In this document: piece by piece, positions 19,276 through 27,607 of the stretch
Layout of the letters: the number at the start of each line of letters is the position of its first letter
Numbering within the stretch: position 1 is the first letter of the stretch
Assembly (NCBI RefSeq): GCF_004217115.1
Contig: NZ_SHKN01000001.1
Span: 1,119,781 to 1,183,780, forward strand
Length of the DNA: 64,000 bases
Direction of reading: 5' to 3'
Origin: Ancylomarina subtilis
Lineage (GTDB): Bacteria; Bacteroidota; Bacteroidia; Bacteroidales; Marinifilaceae
The notes under the pieces: generated by a model
Databases searched by the model: none
Told to the model about the DNA's origin: nothing
Seen by the model: only the letters and a program-made list of their open reading frames with translations
Program-made: the position numbers and the translations under genes

Positions 19276-20109
19276 ATGATAGATTTCAAAATAAACGAAG
19301 ATAAGTGTATCTCTTGTGGGTTGTGTGCTCAGGATTGTCCCGTTGGAATTATTGATATGAATCCAAAACCCAGCATCCGTAAATCGAGAGAAAAACTATG
19401 CCTTAAATGTCAGCATTGTCTGGCTATTTGTCCCACTGCTGCGGTATCGATTTTGGGAAACAAACCTGAAGACAGCTTATCTGCAGATGGTGAACGCCCC
19501 ACTTATGAAGGAATGACTCGATTGATTAAAACGCGTCGGTCAATTAGAAAATACCTGCACGAAGATTTGGATCAGCATCTTATTCAAGAGCTCCTGGAAA
19601 CAACGGCATTCGCTCCAACAGGTCACAATTATAACACAGTACACTTCACCCTTATTGATAAAAGAGAAGAATTAGAATTGTTTCGGGATAAAATTTATGC
19701 GGCCATTAAAAAAGCAGGTGAAGCCAAAACCCTTTTGCCTCAATTCGAATTCCTGTATGCCATTCAAAAAGTTTGGGAAAATAATAAGGTTGATGTTATC
19801 TTTAGAAATGCACCCCATCTCCTGATCGCATCAGCACCGAAGAAAAATTCATCACCACTACCCGATTGTCTGATTGCTCTCTCATATTTCGAACTGTTAG
19901 CTAATAGTCACGATATCGGCACCTTGTGGAATGGAATGTTGACTTGGGTCTTAAATGATATTGATCCAAGCATAGCTGAACAAATCGGTGTCCCTAAGGA
20001 TTATACCGTTGGATATGGGATGGTTTTTGGAAAATCAGCCGTGAAATACCCTCGAGCCATTCAATCCGAAGGTTTGAGTATAAATCGTGTGAATTTGAAA
20101 AAGAACTAA
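19276..20109 (+). CDS. Nitroreductase-family protein with N-terminal 2x[4Fe-4S] ferredoxin domain
   Basis: The 277-aa protein joins a two-cluster ferredoxin domain (CISCGLCAQDCPVG and CLKCQHCLAICPTA, residues about 9-60) to a flavin-binding nitroreductase domain (about 85-270; TRRSIRKY, then FAPTGHNYN). Family members pass electrons from ferredoxin-like clusters to FMN and reduce nitro compounds or other small substrates. I chose the ATG at 19276: an upstream in-frame TTG at 19243 would sit inside the likely promoter region (TTACTTTG at 19238-19245) and adds a tail without homology. It is transcribed divergently from the LytS-type kinase. kdsA follows after 77 bases but has its own promoter. 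Confidence 0.9.
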   Translation: MIDFKINEDKCISCGLCAQDCPVGIIDMNPKPSIRKSREKLCLKCQHCLAICPTAAVSILGNKPEDSLSADGERPTYEGMTRLIKTRRSIRKYLHEDLDQHLIQELLETTAFAPTGHNYNTVHFTLIDKREELELFRDKIYAAIKKAGEAKTLLPQFEFLYAIQKVWENNKVDVIFRNAPHLLIASAPKKNSSPLPDCLIALSYFELLANSHDIGTLWNGMLTWVLNDIDPSIAEQIGVPKDYTVGYGMVFGKSAVKYPRAIQSEGLSINRVNLKKN

Positions 20110-20154
20110 ATCTTCTTTATCATTAAGAGATTCACGATTTCTCAAAGCTTTTCC

Positions 20155-20162
20155 TATTTTTG
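20155..20162 (+). promoter_or_regulatory. -7 promoter box that fixes the kdsA start
   Basis: TATTTTTG, a full TAnnTTTG match. It overlaps an upstream in-frame start at 20160, which therefore cannot lie in the transcript. The first usable start is the ATG at 20187. Confidence 0.6.
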
Positions 20163-20186
20163 CAAGAAATAAAACTCAAAAACATC

Positions 20187-21005
20187 ATGATTAAAAATAT
20201 TCCCAATATAAAACACACCGAATCAGGCAACTTCTTTCTTTTAGCTGGTCCCTGTGCTATCGAAGGTGAAGAAATTGCAATGCAAATTGCTGAACGTATC
20301 GTTGAGATTACAAACAAGCTCGAAATTCCTTTCATTTTTAAAGGCTCATACCGAAAAGCCAACCGTTCCCGTTTGGATTCATTTGCAGGTATTGGGGATG
20401 AAAAAGCTTTAAAAATCCTAAAAAAGGTCAGCGATACTTTTGGCGTACCAACTGTAACCGATATTCACTCAGCTGAAGAAGCGGCCATGGCTGCCCAATA
20501 TGTTGATGTACTACAAATTCCGGCTTTTCTTTGTCGCCAGACTGATTTATTAGTCGCTGCTGCTAAAACAGGAAAAGTTGTGAATATTAAGAAAGGACAA
20601 TTTCTTTCTGCAGAATCAATGAAATTTGCTGTTAACAAGGTTAGAGAAATGGGTAACGATCAGGTTATTTTGACTGACCGTGGTAATATGTTTGGTTATC
20701 AGGATATGATTGTAGACTATCGTGGAATTCCAACAATGCAAGAAAATAATTGCCCTGTTGTATTAGATATCACTCACTCATTACAGCAACCTAACCAAAC
20801 TTCTGGTGTAACGGGTGGACGACCTGATTTAATTGAAACTGTGGCTAAAGCAGGTATTGCTGTTGGTGTTGATGGTATCTTTATTGAAACCCATCCTGAT
20901 CCTGCCAATGCAAAATCTGATGGCGCAAATATGCTACACCTGGATTACCTTGAAGATTTATTAACCAAACTGGTTGCAATCCGTAAGGTTATCAATCAAT
21001 TTTAA
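20187..21005 (+). CDS. kdsA: 3-deoxy-D-manno-octulosonate 8-phosphate synthase
   Basis: KdsA condenses phosphoenolpyruvate with arabinose 5-phosphate to Kdo-8-P, the first committed step to the LPS inner-core sugar Kdo, in the cytoplasm. The 272-aa protein has the TIM-barrel motifs of the family: LAGPCAIEGEE, FKGSYRKANRSR, DVLQIPAFLCRQTDLL, GGRPDLIE and HPDPANAKSDGANML. The Cys in LAGPC is the residue that marks the metal-dependent class (as in Aquifex), unlike the Asn-type E. coli enzyme. An earlier in-frame start at 20160 is ruled out by the promoter box. It is followed by a strong terminator, so the gene is monocistronic; no other Kdo gene (kdsB, kdsC, kdsD) is in view. Confidence 0.95.
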   Translation: MIKNIPNIKHTESGNFFLLAGPCAIEGEEIAMQIAERIVEITNKLEIPFIFKGSYRKANRSRLDSFAGIGDEKALKILKKVSDTFGVPTVTDIHSAEEAAMAAQYVDVLQIPAFLCRQTDLLVAAAKTGKVVNIKKGQFLSAESMKFAVNKVREMGNDQVILTDRGNMFGYQDMIVDYRGIPTMQENNCPVVLDITHSLQQPNQTSGVTGGRPDLIETVAKAGIAVGVDGIFIETHPDPANAKSDGANMLHLDYLEDLLTKLVAIRKVINQF

Positions 21006-21031
21006 GGAACATCCTCATTTATAAAATTTCA

Positions 21032-21064
21032 AATCCCTTGTAAGCATAAAACTTACAAGGGATT
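21032..21064 (+). terminator. Intrinsic terminator after kdsA
   Basis: Perfect 13-bp stem AATCCCTTGTAAG / CTTACAAGGGATT with a 7-base loop and a short T run. Confidence 0.85.
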
Positions 21065-21161
21065 TTTCGTCTTTATCATCCCCAAAAGCAATGATACAAC
21101 GAAATTGCTTTACTTAACATACGTCGCCATTCAAACCATTCGACATTTAAGTTCCCAAGAT

Positions 21162-22952
21162 CTAATAGGGTTGACGCTTCACATAGCTAGTATGTAAAAG
21201 CTCATGCGATTTATGACTCAAAGGCTTCTCTAAAAATTCCTTATAGATCTGAGTAATTTCAGGATTTTCATGAGATTTTCTAAGGGTCAGTGATAAATCT
21301 TCTGAATAAATTGCATCCATACGTTTCTGACGGATTTCATTATCAACAGGGAAAGGTTGACCTCCTCCTCCAAGACAACCACCGGGACACGCCATAATTT
21401 CAATGAAATGATAATAGCGATCTCCCCTATCTATAGCTTCCATTAACTGATGGGCATTTTCCAAACCATTGGTTATAGCACACTTCAATTCTACTCCTTC
21501 AAGGAAATTCCATTCAGGAAGCACATTTTCAATTAAAACAACGGCTTCTTTCACACCATCCAAACCGCGAACGGGTTTAATTTCCAAATTCGCAAAAGGT
21601 ACTTCACGCCCCGTAACGATCTCATAAGCTGTACGTAAAGCAGCTTCCATCACACCTCCTGTAGCTCCAAAAATAACCCCTGCGCCGGAACCAATTCCCA
21701 TAATGGAATCGTAATTTTCCTCATTCAACTGATCAAACTCAATACCAGCCTGCTTAATCATAACCGCCAACTCCCGGGTTGTCAAAACAAAATCAACATC
21801 TTTAAAACCACTATCCTTCATTTCGGGTCGATTCGCCTCATATTTTTTAGCTGTGCAAGGCATAATTGAAACTGAGACAATATTAGCGGGGTTCACATCA
21901 ATATTCTTTGCATAATAGGTTTTAGCCAATGCTCCAAACATTTGCTGTGGCGATTTACAAGTGGACAAATTAGGCAGATACTGCGGGTATTTATGCTCGA
22001 TATATTTCACCCAACCTGGCGAACAGGATGTTGCCATTGGCAAAGCGACATCAGGATTATCATCAAGCAAAGCCGCCTTTAAACGCGTTAAAAGTTCTGT
22101 TCCCTCTTCCATAATAGTCAGATCAGCAGTAAAATCCGTATCCAACACTGAGTCGAAACCCAAACGACGAAGGGCAGCAACCATTCTTGATGTTACTCTC
22201 GTTCCGGCTTCAAAACCAAGTTCTTCACCCAATCCAACCCTTACAGCTGGAGCTGTTTGTACAACAACATGCTTTTCAGGATCTGCAATAGCATCCCAAA
22301 CTTGCTCCACATACGATTTTTCAATTAAAGCACCAGTTGGGCAATGCACAATACACTGGCCACAATTGGTACAAACTACTTCATTCAAAGGACGATTAAA
22401 AAAGGTGGATATTTTCATTTCGGCCCCCTTATGGGCAACAGAAATGGCTCCTACACTCTGAATTTCAGCACACGTTCTCACACAGCGCTGACAACGAATA
22501 CATTTACTATCATCCTTTTCGATTGAAGGTGAGAAAGAATCAATACTGTAGTTTTTATCAGGAACTAAATCAATAAAATCCGGATTGGTTATCTGTAGAT
22601 CAGCCGCAATAGATTGCAATTCACAATGCCCATTTCTGTAACACTTGGTACATTCTTCGTTATGTTCGGCCAATAAAAGTTCAATAATATGCTTGCGACA
22701 GTTTCGCACCTTCAAGCTATTGGTATTAATTTCCATACCTTCGCTAACGGGTGTTGCACACGAAGCTACCAATCGGTCAACACCTGCTTGTTCAACTACA
22801 CAAACGCGACAGTTTCCAGCTATACATAGGTCTTTGTGATAACAGAGAGTGGGTATACTTATATGTAATTTTTGAGCTGCTTCGAGTATGGTTTTTCCCT
22901 CTTCTACACTAACAGCTATTCCATTAATTGATAAATTGATCATGTTTGACAT
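21162..22952 (-). CDS. hydA: [FeFe]-hydrogenase catalytic subunit HydA
   Basis: The 596-aa protein has a [2Fe-2S] domain (C37, C48, C51, C65), a His-ligated [4Fe-4S] domain (H97, C101, C104, C110), two [4Fe-4S] motifs (C151/154/157/161 and C194/197/200/204) and the H-cluster domain with L1 TSCSPGW (308-314), L2 MPCTAKKYE (about 364-372) and L3 EIMACPGGCLGGGGQP, then the small HydA tail. It interconverts H2 with protons and electrons. L1 is TSCSP rather than the classical TSCCP. It lacks the extra C-terminal [2Fe-2S] domain seen in the Thermotoga-type HydA. Its gene follows the NuoE- and NuoF-like genes, so the complex should exchange electrons with NAD(H). The maturases HydE, HydF and HydG are not in the window. 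Confidence 0.95.
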   Translation of the reverse strand: MSNMINLSINGIAVSVEEGKTILEAAQKLHISIPTLCYHKDLCIAGNCRVCVVEQAGVDRLVASCATPVSEGMEINTNSLKVRNCRKHIIELLLAEHNEECTKCYRNGHCELQSIAADLQITNPDFIDLVPDKNYSIDSFSPSIEKDDSKCIRCQRCVRTCAEIQSVGAISVAHKGAEMKISTFFNRPLNEVVCTNCGQCIVHCPTGALIEKSYVEQVWDAIADPEKHVVVQTAPAVRVGLGEELGFEAGTRVTSRMVAALRRLGFDSVLDTDFTADLTIMEEGTELLTRLKAALLDDNPDVALPMATSCSPGWVKYIEHKYPQYLPNLSTCKSPQQMFGALAKTYYAKNIDVNPANIVSVSIMPCTAKKYEANRPEMKDSGFKDVDFVLTTRELAVMIKQAGIEFDQLNEENYDSIMGIGSGAGVIFGATGGVMEAALRTAYEIVTGREVPFANLEIKPVRGLDGVKEAVVLIENVLPEWNFLEGVELKCAITNGLENAHQLMEAIDRGDRYYHFIEIMACPGGCLGGGGQPFPVDNEIRQKRMDAIYSEDLSLTLRKSHENPEITQIYKEFLEKPLSHKSHELLHTSYVKRQPY

Positions 22953-23035
22953 TTTTATTCGCTTTAGACATAAGGACGCCTATTAGTCTTGACCTCCTCA
23001 AAAAATTGAACATCAGATTCTAAAATCAAAATCCA

Positions 23036-24223
23036 TTAGTAAATCATTTCTTCACGGAAATTTTCTACAATGGAAGAAAAGGAATTCGCGACCGATTGCC
23101 CCAAACCACATTTAGCCGTTAAACGCATCGTATCGGTTAGTTTTAAAAGCTTATCTAAATAAACAGCTGGTTTTTCACCACGCTTCACAGCCTTTATGCC
23201 TTTCAATAGCTGTTGACAACCAACCCGACATGGTGTGCATTGCCCACAAGACTCCTCCTGAAAAAAATCGAGGTAATTATCCAGTACATTATACATGGAA
23301 CGAGAACTATTAAAAATCATCATAGAACCTCCTGTTGGCAACGATACACCTGTCAGTTTCCCTTGATATCCAATATGCGATTTAGCAAAACGCTTACGCG
23401 GAACAAGAAAACCTGAGGCTCCTCCAACCTGAACTGCTTTGGTGTCACCATCGCCAAAGTCATCAACAAAATCCTGAACACTCATCCCCAACTCCAACTC
23501 GTATATACCAGGAATCGGCGTATCTCCAGAAACTGAAAACAGCTTGGAACCCCACGAGTCTTTAACTCCAAGTTCACGGAATTTCTTAGCCCCATATTTC
23601 ATAATGGTATATGAATGAGCTAAAGTTTCAACATTATTAATGACGGTAGGCTTGTTTAAATAACCACACTCAGTTGGGTATGGTGGTTTATTTCTTGGTT
23701 CGCCCCTTTTCCCTTCCATCGACTCAAATAAGGCAGATTCCTCTCCACAAATATATGCTCCACTACCCAGAAAGATATCCACTTCAAAATCAAGGTTCAA
23801 TTCATCCATAATTTGATGAAATTTAACAAGCTCCTCTCTCAATTGTGGAACCAAAAATTTATATTCACCTCTTAAGTAAATATAACCTTGTCTTGATCCT
23901 ATTATTTTAGCACACATGGCCATTCCTGCCAAAACTTTATGGGGCACACGTGTCAATATTTCTCTATCCTTAAACGTTCCGGGCTCCCCTTCATCGGCGT
24001 TACAAATAACATATTTAGGACTATCTTCAGCTTCAGCTGTTAATTTCCACTTTAACCCTGTGGGGAAACCTGCACCTCCACGTCCTTTTAGACCAGAATT
24101 CACCATTTCGTTAATCACTTCTTCATTGGTGCGAGCGAAGGACTTTTTTAATATTTCTTTACAATCGTCTTCATGATTGAAAATAAGATCTATTCTCTTG
24201 AGTTGTTTCATTTTTGTTGTCAT
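23036..24223 (-). CDS. hydB: NuoF-like NADH-binding subunit HydB of the hydrogenase
   Basis: The 395-aa protein is the diaphorase subunit: GLKGRGGAGFPTGLKW (FMN/NADH site, about 44-59), CNADEGEPGTFKDRE, GAYICGEESALFESMEGKRG and the C-terminal [4Fe-4S] site ESCGQCTPCRVGC. It covers only the NuoF core. The N-terminal thioredoxin-like [2Fe-2S] domain and the C-terminal two-cluster ferredoxin domain of the longer bifurcating HydB proteins (about 600 aa) are absent. It is encoded between hydC and hydA, with gaps of 36 and 83 bases, so the three are very likely one operon. Whether the complex bifurcates or uses only NADH cannot be decided from sequence alone. Confidence 0.93.
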   Translation of the reverse strand: MTTKMKQLKRIDLIFNHEDDCKEILKKSFARTNEEVINEMVNSGLKGRGGAGFPTGLKWKLTAEAEDSPKYVICNADEGEPGTFKDREILTRVPHKVLAGMAMCAKIIGSRQGYIYLRGEYKFLVPQLREELVKFHQIMDELNLDFEVDIFLGSGAYICGEESALFESMEGKRGEPRNKPPYPTECGYLNKPTVINNVETLAHSYTIMKYGAKKFRELGVKDSWGSKLFSVSGDTPIPGIYELELGMSVQDFVDDFGDGDTKAVQVGGASGFLVPRKRFAKSHIGYQGKLTGVSLPTGGSMMIFNSSRSMYNVLDNYLDFFQEESCGQCTPCRVGCQQLLKGIKAVKRGEKPAVYLDKLLKLTDTMRLTAKCGLGQSVANSFSSIVENFREEMIY

Positions 24224-24259
24224 AAAACTCAGATTTTAACCGTTAAAAAAACATTGATA

Positions 24260-24736
24260 TTATTCTGCCTCGGCTTTTTCTTTGTAGGAGCTCAGAATAT
24301 CAATTACCTTATTAGGTGTTAACTCTGTGTAAACATCATCGTTTACCAACATTGCCGGTGCCTTATGACACCACCCCAAACAATTGGTTTCTAACATGGT
24401 AAATAGTTTATCAGGCGTTGTTTCGCCAAGTTTTATTTTAAGGAAATCTTCAAGTGCCAAAAGAATTTGGTTTTTCCCTTTCATGGAACAGGTAATGGTT
24501 TTACAAACACGAATGACGTATTTACCACGTGGGACAATATCCAGAAATGAATAGAAACTAGCCGTTCCATAGACATCAGCGGCAGGGATTTTAGTTTCTT
24601 CGGCTATTTTAAGAATAGCATCTGCAGATAAAAAACGATCTTTTTCAACAACAGCTTGCAGGATAGGAAGCAATTCCTCCCTTTTAGCCCCTTGCTCAAT
24701 TACAAGATCTTTTACAAATTCAGCATGATTGTTCAT
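24260..24736 (-). CDS. hydC: NuoE-like [2Fe-2S] subunit HydC of the hydrogenase
   Basis: First gene of the hydrogenase operon. The 158-aa thioredoxin-like protein carries the NuoE cluster motif (CKTITCSMKG with the second pair in ETNCLGWCHKAPAM) and the usual N-terminal helical part (DRFLSADAILKIAEETKIP, VYGTASFYSFL). It passes electrons between the NuoF-like FMN and the hydrogenase. I use the ATG at 24736 (MNNHAEF); a longer reading frame to 24808 adds 24 residues with no NuoE similarity. The operon promoter must lie upstream of 24736, but I could not identify a clean -7 box. Confidence 0.92.
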   Translation of the reverse strand: MNNHAEFVKDLVIEQGAKREELLPILQAVVEKDRFLSADAILKIAEETKIPAADVYGTASFYSFLDIVPRGKYVIRVCKTITCSMKGKNQILLALEDFLKIKLGETTPDKLFTMLETNCLGWCHKAPAMLVNDDVYTELTPNKVIDILSSYKEKAEAE

Positions 24737-24808
24737 AGTTTGATTTTTTGTTAAAAAACAAATGAAGCTTAACACAATACATTTCTTAAATCCGAACCCG
24801 TATGTCAA

Positions 24809-25186
24809 GTTCAGATTAAAAAAACAGATTAGAGTTAAGGCTCATTCATCATCTTATTATTGTGAGATAGATTAGTTTTTATGCTAATTATTCTTGTACA
24901 ATTTCAGATTCAAACTTTAATGAGTGCGGCTAAATCAACTCATATTCAACATCCTCCCATTCAATTACGCCTCTTAATATACAAATTTAATAGAGAAATA
25001 ATTCTCTATTCGTAAACTTCTGTCATTATTTATTTCACCTCACACGAAACAGACTACCTGAATATCAATACAAAGCCCCCAAACTATTGATATTTGATTG
25101 TTAATTTAATTGAAGTATTAATTCAACCACAGGCATTAATTTATATTTAGTCTTTTTAAACAAAACTTGATTTTTGAGAATAAAAA
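24809..25186. other. Intergenic region upstream of the hydrogenase operon
   Basis: No gene seen. The DNA is AT-rich, with the hyd promoter expected at its left end and the butyrate kinase terminator at its right end. I found no obvious regulator site; a Rex-like TTGTG..CACAA operator was not seen. Confidence 0.3.
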
Positions 25187-25210
25187 AACCCTCGGCCTAA
25201 GCCGAGGGTT
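25187..25210 (-). terminator. Intrinsic terminator after butyrate kinase
   Basis: Perfect 10-bp GC-rich stem AACCCTCGGC / GCCGAGGGTT with a CTAA loop. On the minus strand it is followed by a run of T. Confidence 0.85.
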
Positions 25211-25237
25211 CTCTTTTATATATTATAATAAATCGTT

Positions 25238-26314
25238 TTAAACGTATCTCTTAGGCTCAATCTCACCTTTCAACACCATATAACCATTCATTGCAAGAGC
25301 TTTCATTTCATCCTCACCCGGATAAACAATAATCGGTGCAACAAATGAAACCATTTCTTTCACATAGTTTACTAAATCGGCGTTATGAGCAATACCTCCT
25401 GTTAAGATAATCCCATCAACCTGACCTTTTAAAGATGCAGCACAAGCTCCAATAGATTTACCTACCTGGTATGCCATTGCATCCTGAATCAGTTTTGCTT
25501 TTTCATCACCAGCCTTAGCTTTCAATTCAATTTCGTAAGCATCATTCGTTCCCATATGAGCAACCAAACCACCTTCACCTTTGATCATTTTTTTCAAATC
25601 ATCCAAAGTCACTTTTCCGCTAAAACAAAGTTTAGCCAAAGCTCCAGCTGGCAATGTTCCCGAACGTTCTGGAGAGAAAGGTCCTTCACCATCCAATGCA
25701 TTATTCACATCAATAACACGTCCTTTTAAGTGAGCACCTACTGAGATACCACCACCTAAATGTGCCACGATAATATTTAAATCCTCGTAGTTTTTATCAA
25801 GGGTTGAAGCAAAAGCTCGACCTACCGCTTTCTGATTCAATGCGTGAAAAATTGAAATGCGCTCAAATTCAGGATGACCTGAAACACGTGCCACATCAAT
25901 CATCTCATCAACCACAACCGGATCAGCAATATAAGCTTTAGCATTTGGTAAAGACTGTGCGATATTATCAGCAATCAGTCCACCAAGGTTACTCGCATGC
26001 TCCCCAAGAACACCCACACGTAAATCGGCTTTAAGGTTTTCATCAACCAAGTAAACACCTGATTCAATAGGCTTAACAAGACCTCCACGACCAACTACAG
26101 CTTCAATAAAATCAATAAGAATCTCAGCATCAACCAATTCTTTTAGGATGATATCTTTACGAAACTCAAATTGTTCTGAAATGCTGTTGAACTGAGCTAA
26201 CTCTTCGTTAGAGTGCTTAATATTTTTTAGAAAGACTGATTTGTCGCCTTGGTATACGGCAATCTTTGTAGATGTAGATCCCGGATTAATAGCTAAAATT
26301 CTGCGATTTTCCAT
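25238..26314 (-). CDS. buk: Butyrate kinase
   Basis: The 358-aa ASKHA-fold kinase starts RRILAINPGSTSTKIAVYQ (phosphate-1 loop) and has HLGGGISVGAHLKGRV, a GPFSPERSGTLPAG loop and LTGGIAHN (adenosine motif). The PFSPERSG loop separates butyrate kinases from acetate kinases. It makes butyrate and ATP from butyryl phosphate, or the reverse. The partner phosphotransbutyrylase (ptb) is not adjacent; the gene is monocistronic, with its own promoter and terminator. Proximity to the hydrogenase operon fits a fermentative redox and energy module, but there is no shared transcript. A branched-chain substrate is also possible. Confidence 0.94.
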   Translation of the reverse strand: MENRRILAINPGSTSTKIAVYQGDKSVFLKNIKHSNEELAQFNSISEQFEFRKDIILKELVDAEILIDFIEAVVGRGGLVKPIESGVYLVDENLKADLRVGVLGEHASNLGGLIADNIAQSLPNAKAYIADPVVVDEMIDVARVSGHPEFERISIFHALNQKAVGRAFASTLDKNYEDLNIIVAHLGGGISVGAHLKGRVIDVNNALDGEGPFSPERSGTLPAGALAKLCFSGKVTLDDLKKMIKGEGGLVAHMGTNDAYEIELKAKAGDEKAKLIQDAMAYQVGKSIGACAASLKGQVDGIILTGGIAHNADLVNYVKEMVSFVAPIIVYPGEDEMKALAMNGYMVLKGEIEPKRYV

Positions 26315-26352
26315 TAGAAAAAGTAGTTTATTGTTTGTTTAGTATTCGACTG

Positions 26353-26387
26353 CAAAAATACCAATCTCCAGAGGATAACCATGCAAA
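26353..26387 (-). promoter_or_regulatory. Promoter of butyrate kinase
   Basis: The minus strand has TTTG (26384-26387), a 23-base spacer and TATTTTTG (26353-26360). The -7 box is a full match; the spacing is at the long end. It lies 39 bases before the ATG. Confidence 0.5.
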
Positions 26388-26456
26388 AATTAAAATCTTT
26401 TTCCTGCTTTAAATCATGACTCTGACAAGATACAAAAACAATTAATAATCATGTAG

Positions 26457-27563
26457 TTATAACACACCTCTCATTGAAAAAACTGCATCAATCAAATTTT
26501 CTTTTGTGCGTTTCATAGCTTCAGTCAAGCTTTGACTCACTTTTTTTATAGGAAAGACCTTATCAAATGGTGAGTTTTGAAGAAATTCTGAAGTCCCGCA
26601 AAATGCATAAACACGTTTCCCCTTTTCTTTTGCTTTTTGAGCTAAAACATAGGGTGCTTTTCCAAAAGCTGACTGCGAGTCAATCCGCCCCTCTCCAGTA
26701 ATCAAAAGGTCACATTCGTCTATAGCCTCATCCATATCAAGGCATTGGAAAACCAACTCGCTACCTGATTGCAATTTAGCTCCACACATGGCATGAAGAC
26801 CTGCGGCAATACCACCAGCAGCACCTCCATACTTCATATCCGATATATCTATCTGAAATTGCGCTTTGATTAATTCAGCAAAATATTGATGATTCTGATG
26901 CAACAGATCGATTTCTTCACTAGTAGCACCTTTTTGTGCTCCAAAAACCTTCGCAGCTCCACATTCTCCAATTAAAGGATTCTCAACATCACAGGCGATC
27001 TGAAAATCGACATTCATAATCCGACGATCAAAACACTGAGTATCGACGGTTACAATCGATGACAAATTTCCTCCACCTCCCTTAAGCTCCAGCCCATCTT
27101 TATCAAAAAAACGGTACCCTAAAGCTCTTAATGCACCCAAACCCATATCAAGCGTTCCACTGCCACCAACGGCAAGTATTATTTTGGAACAGTTCAGATC
27201 CAAAGCCAGACGAATTAAATCTCCTACTCCAAAAGTATGTGTATTTAAAGGATTGTAGTCCGAAGGTTTTAGCAAAGACAAACCGGCAACATGAGTTAGT
27301 TCAATAATTGCAAGTCCTTGTTCCGTAAGAAATAAAGAAGCCTTAATTTCTCTATCAAGAAGATCAATTGTGGAAATAATATGTGTTTCTCCATTATAAT
27401 GATGGGTCAGCACATCAAAAGTCCCATCACCACCATCAGCAATAGGCAAACACTTACACTTAAGGTCGGGATTAAGCTTTAAAAGATTAGATTGAATGAT
27501 TCCAGCAACTTCAAGAGCAGATAGGCTGCCTTTAAAAGCATTGGGTGCGATCAGAATATTCAT
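26457..27563 (-). CDS. Glycerate kinase (GlxK/GarK family)
   Basis: The 368-aa protein matches the two-domain glycerate 2-kinase family: MNILIAPNAFKGSLSA at the N-terminus, LPIADGGDGT, AVGGSGTLDMGLG, GGAAGGIAAGL and LLITGEGRIDSQSAFGKAP. It phosphorylates D-glycerate, feeding it into lower glycolysis. No glyoxylate or glucarate genes are nearby, so the source of glycerate is not visible. It ends 142 bases before buk begins and starts 45 bases after the beta-lactamase-fold gene ends, so co-transcription with that upstream gene is possible. Confidence 0.93.
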   Translation of the reverse strand: MNILIAPNAFKGSLSALEVAGIIQSNLLKLNPDLKCKCLPIADGGDGTFDVLTHHYNGETHIISTIDLLDREIKASLFLTEQGLAIIELTHVAGLSLLKPSDYNPLNTHTFGVGDLIRLALDLNCSKIILAVGGSGTLDMGLGALRALGYRFFDKDGLELKGGGGNLSSIVTVDTQCFDRRIMNVDFQIACDVENPLIGECGAAKVFGAQKGATSEEIDLLHQNHQYFAELIKAQFQIDISDMKYGGAAGGIAAGLHAMCGAKLQSGSELVFQCLDMDEAIDECDLLITGEGRIDSQSAFGKAPYVLAQKAKEKGKRVYAFCGTSEFLQNSPFDKVFPIKKVSQSLTEAMKRTKENLIDAVFSMRGVL

Positions 27564-27607
27564 CCTTAAATAAAACTTGGTTATTAAATTCTGATAATTT
27601 CAAACAT

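Noticed and set aside
24737-24808. N-terminal extension of HydC to 24808
   Set aside because: The extra 24 residues have no NuoE similarity; ATG 24736 gives the family length.
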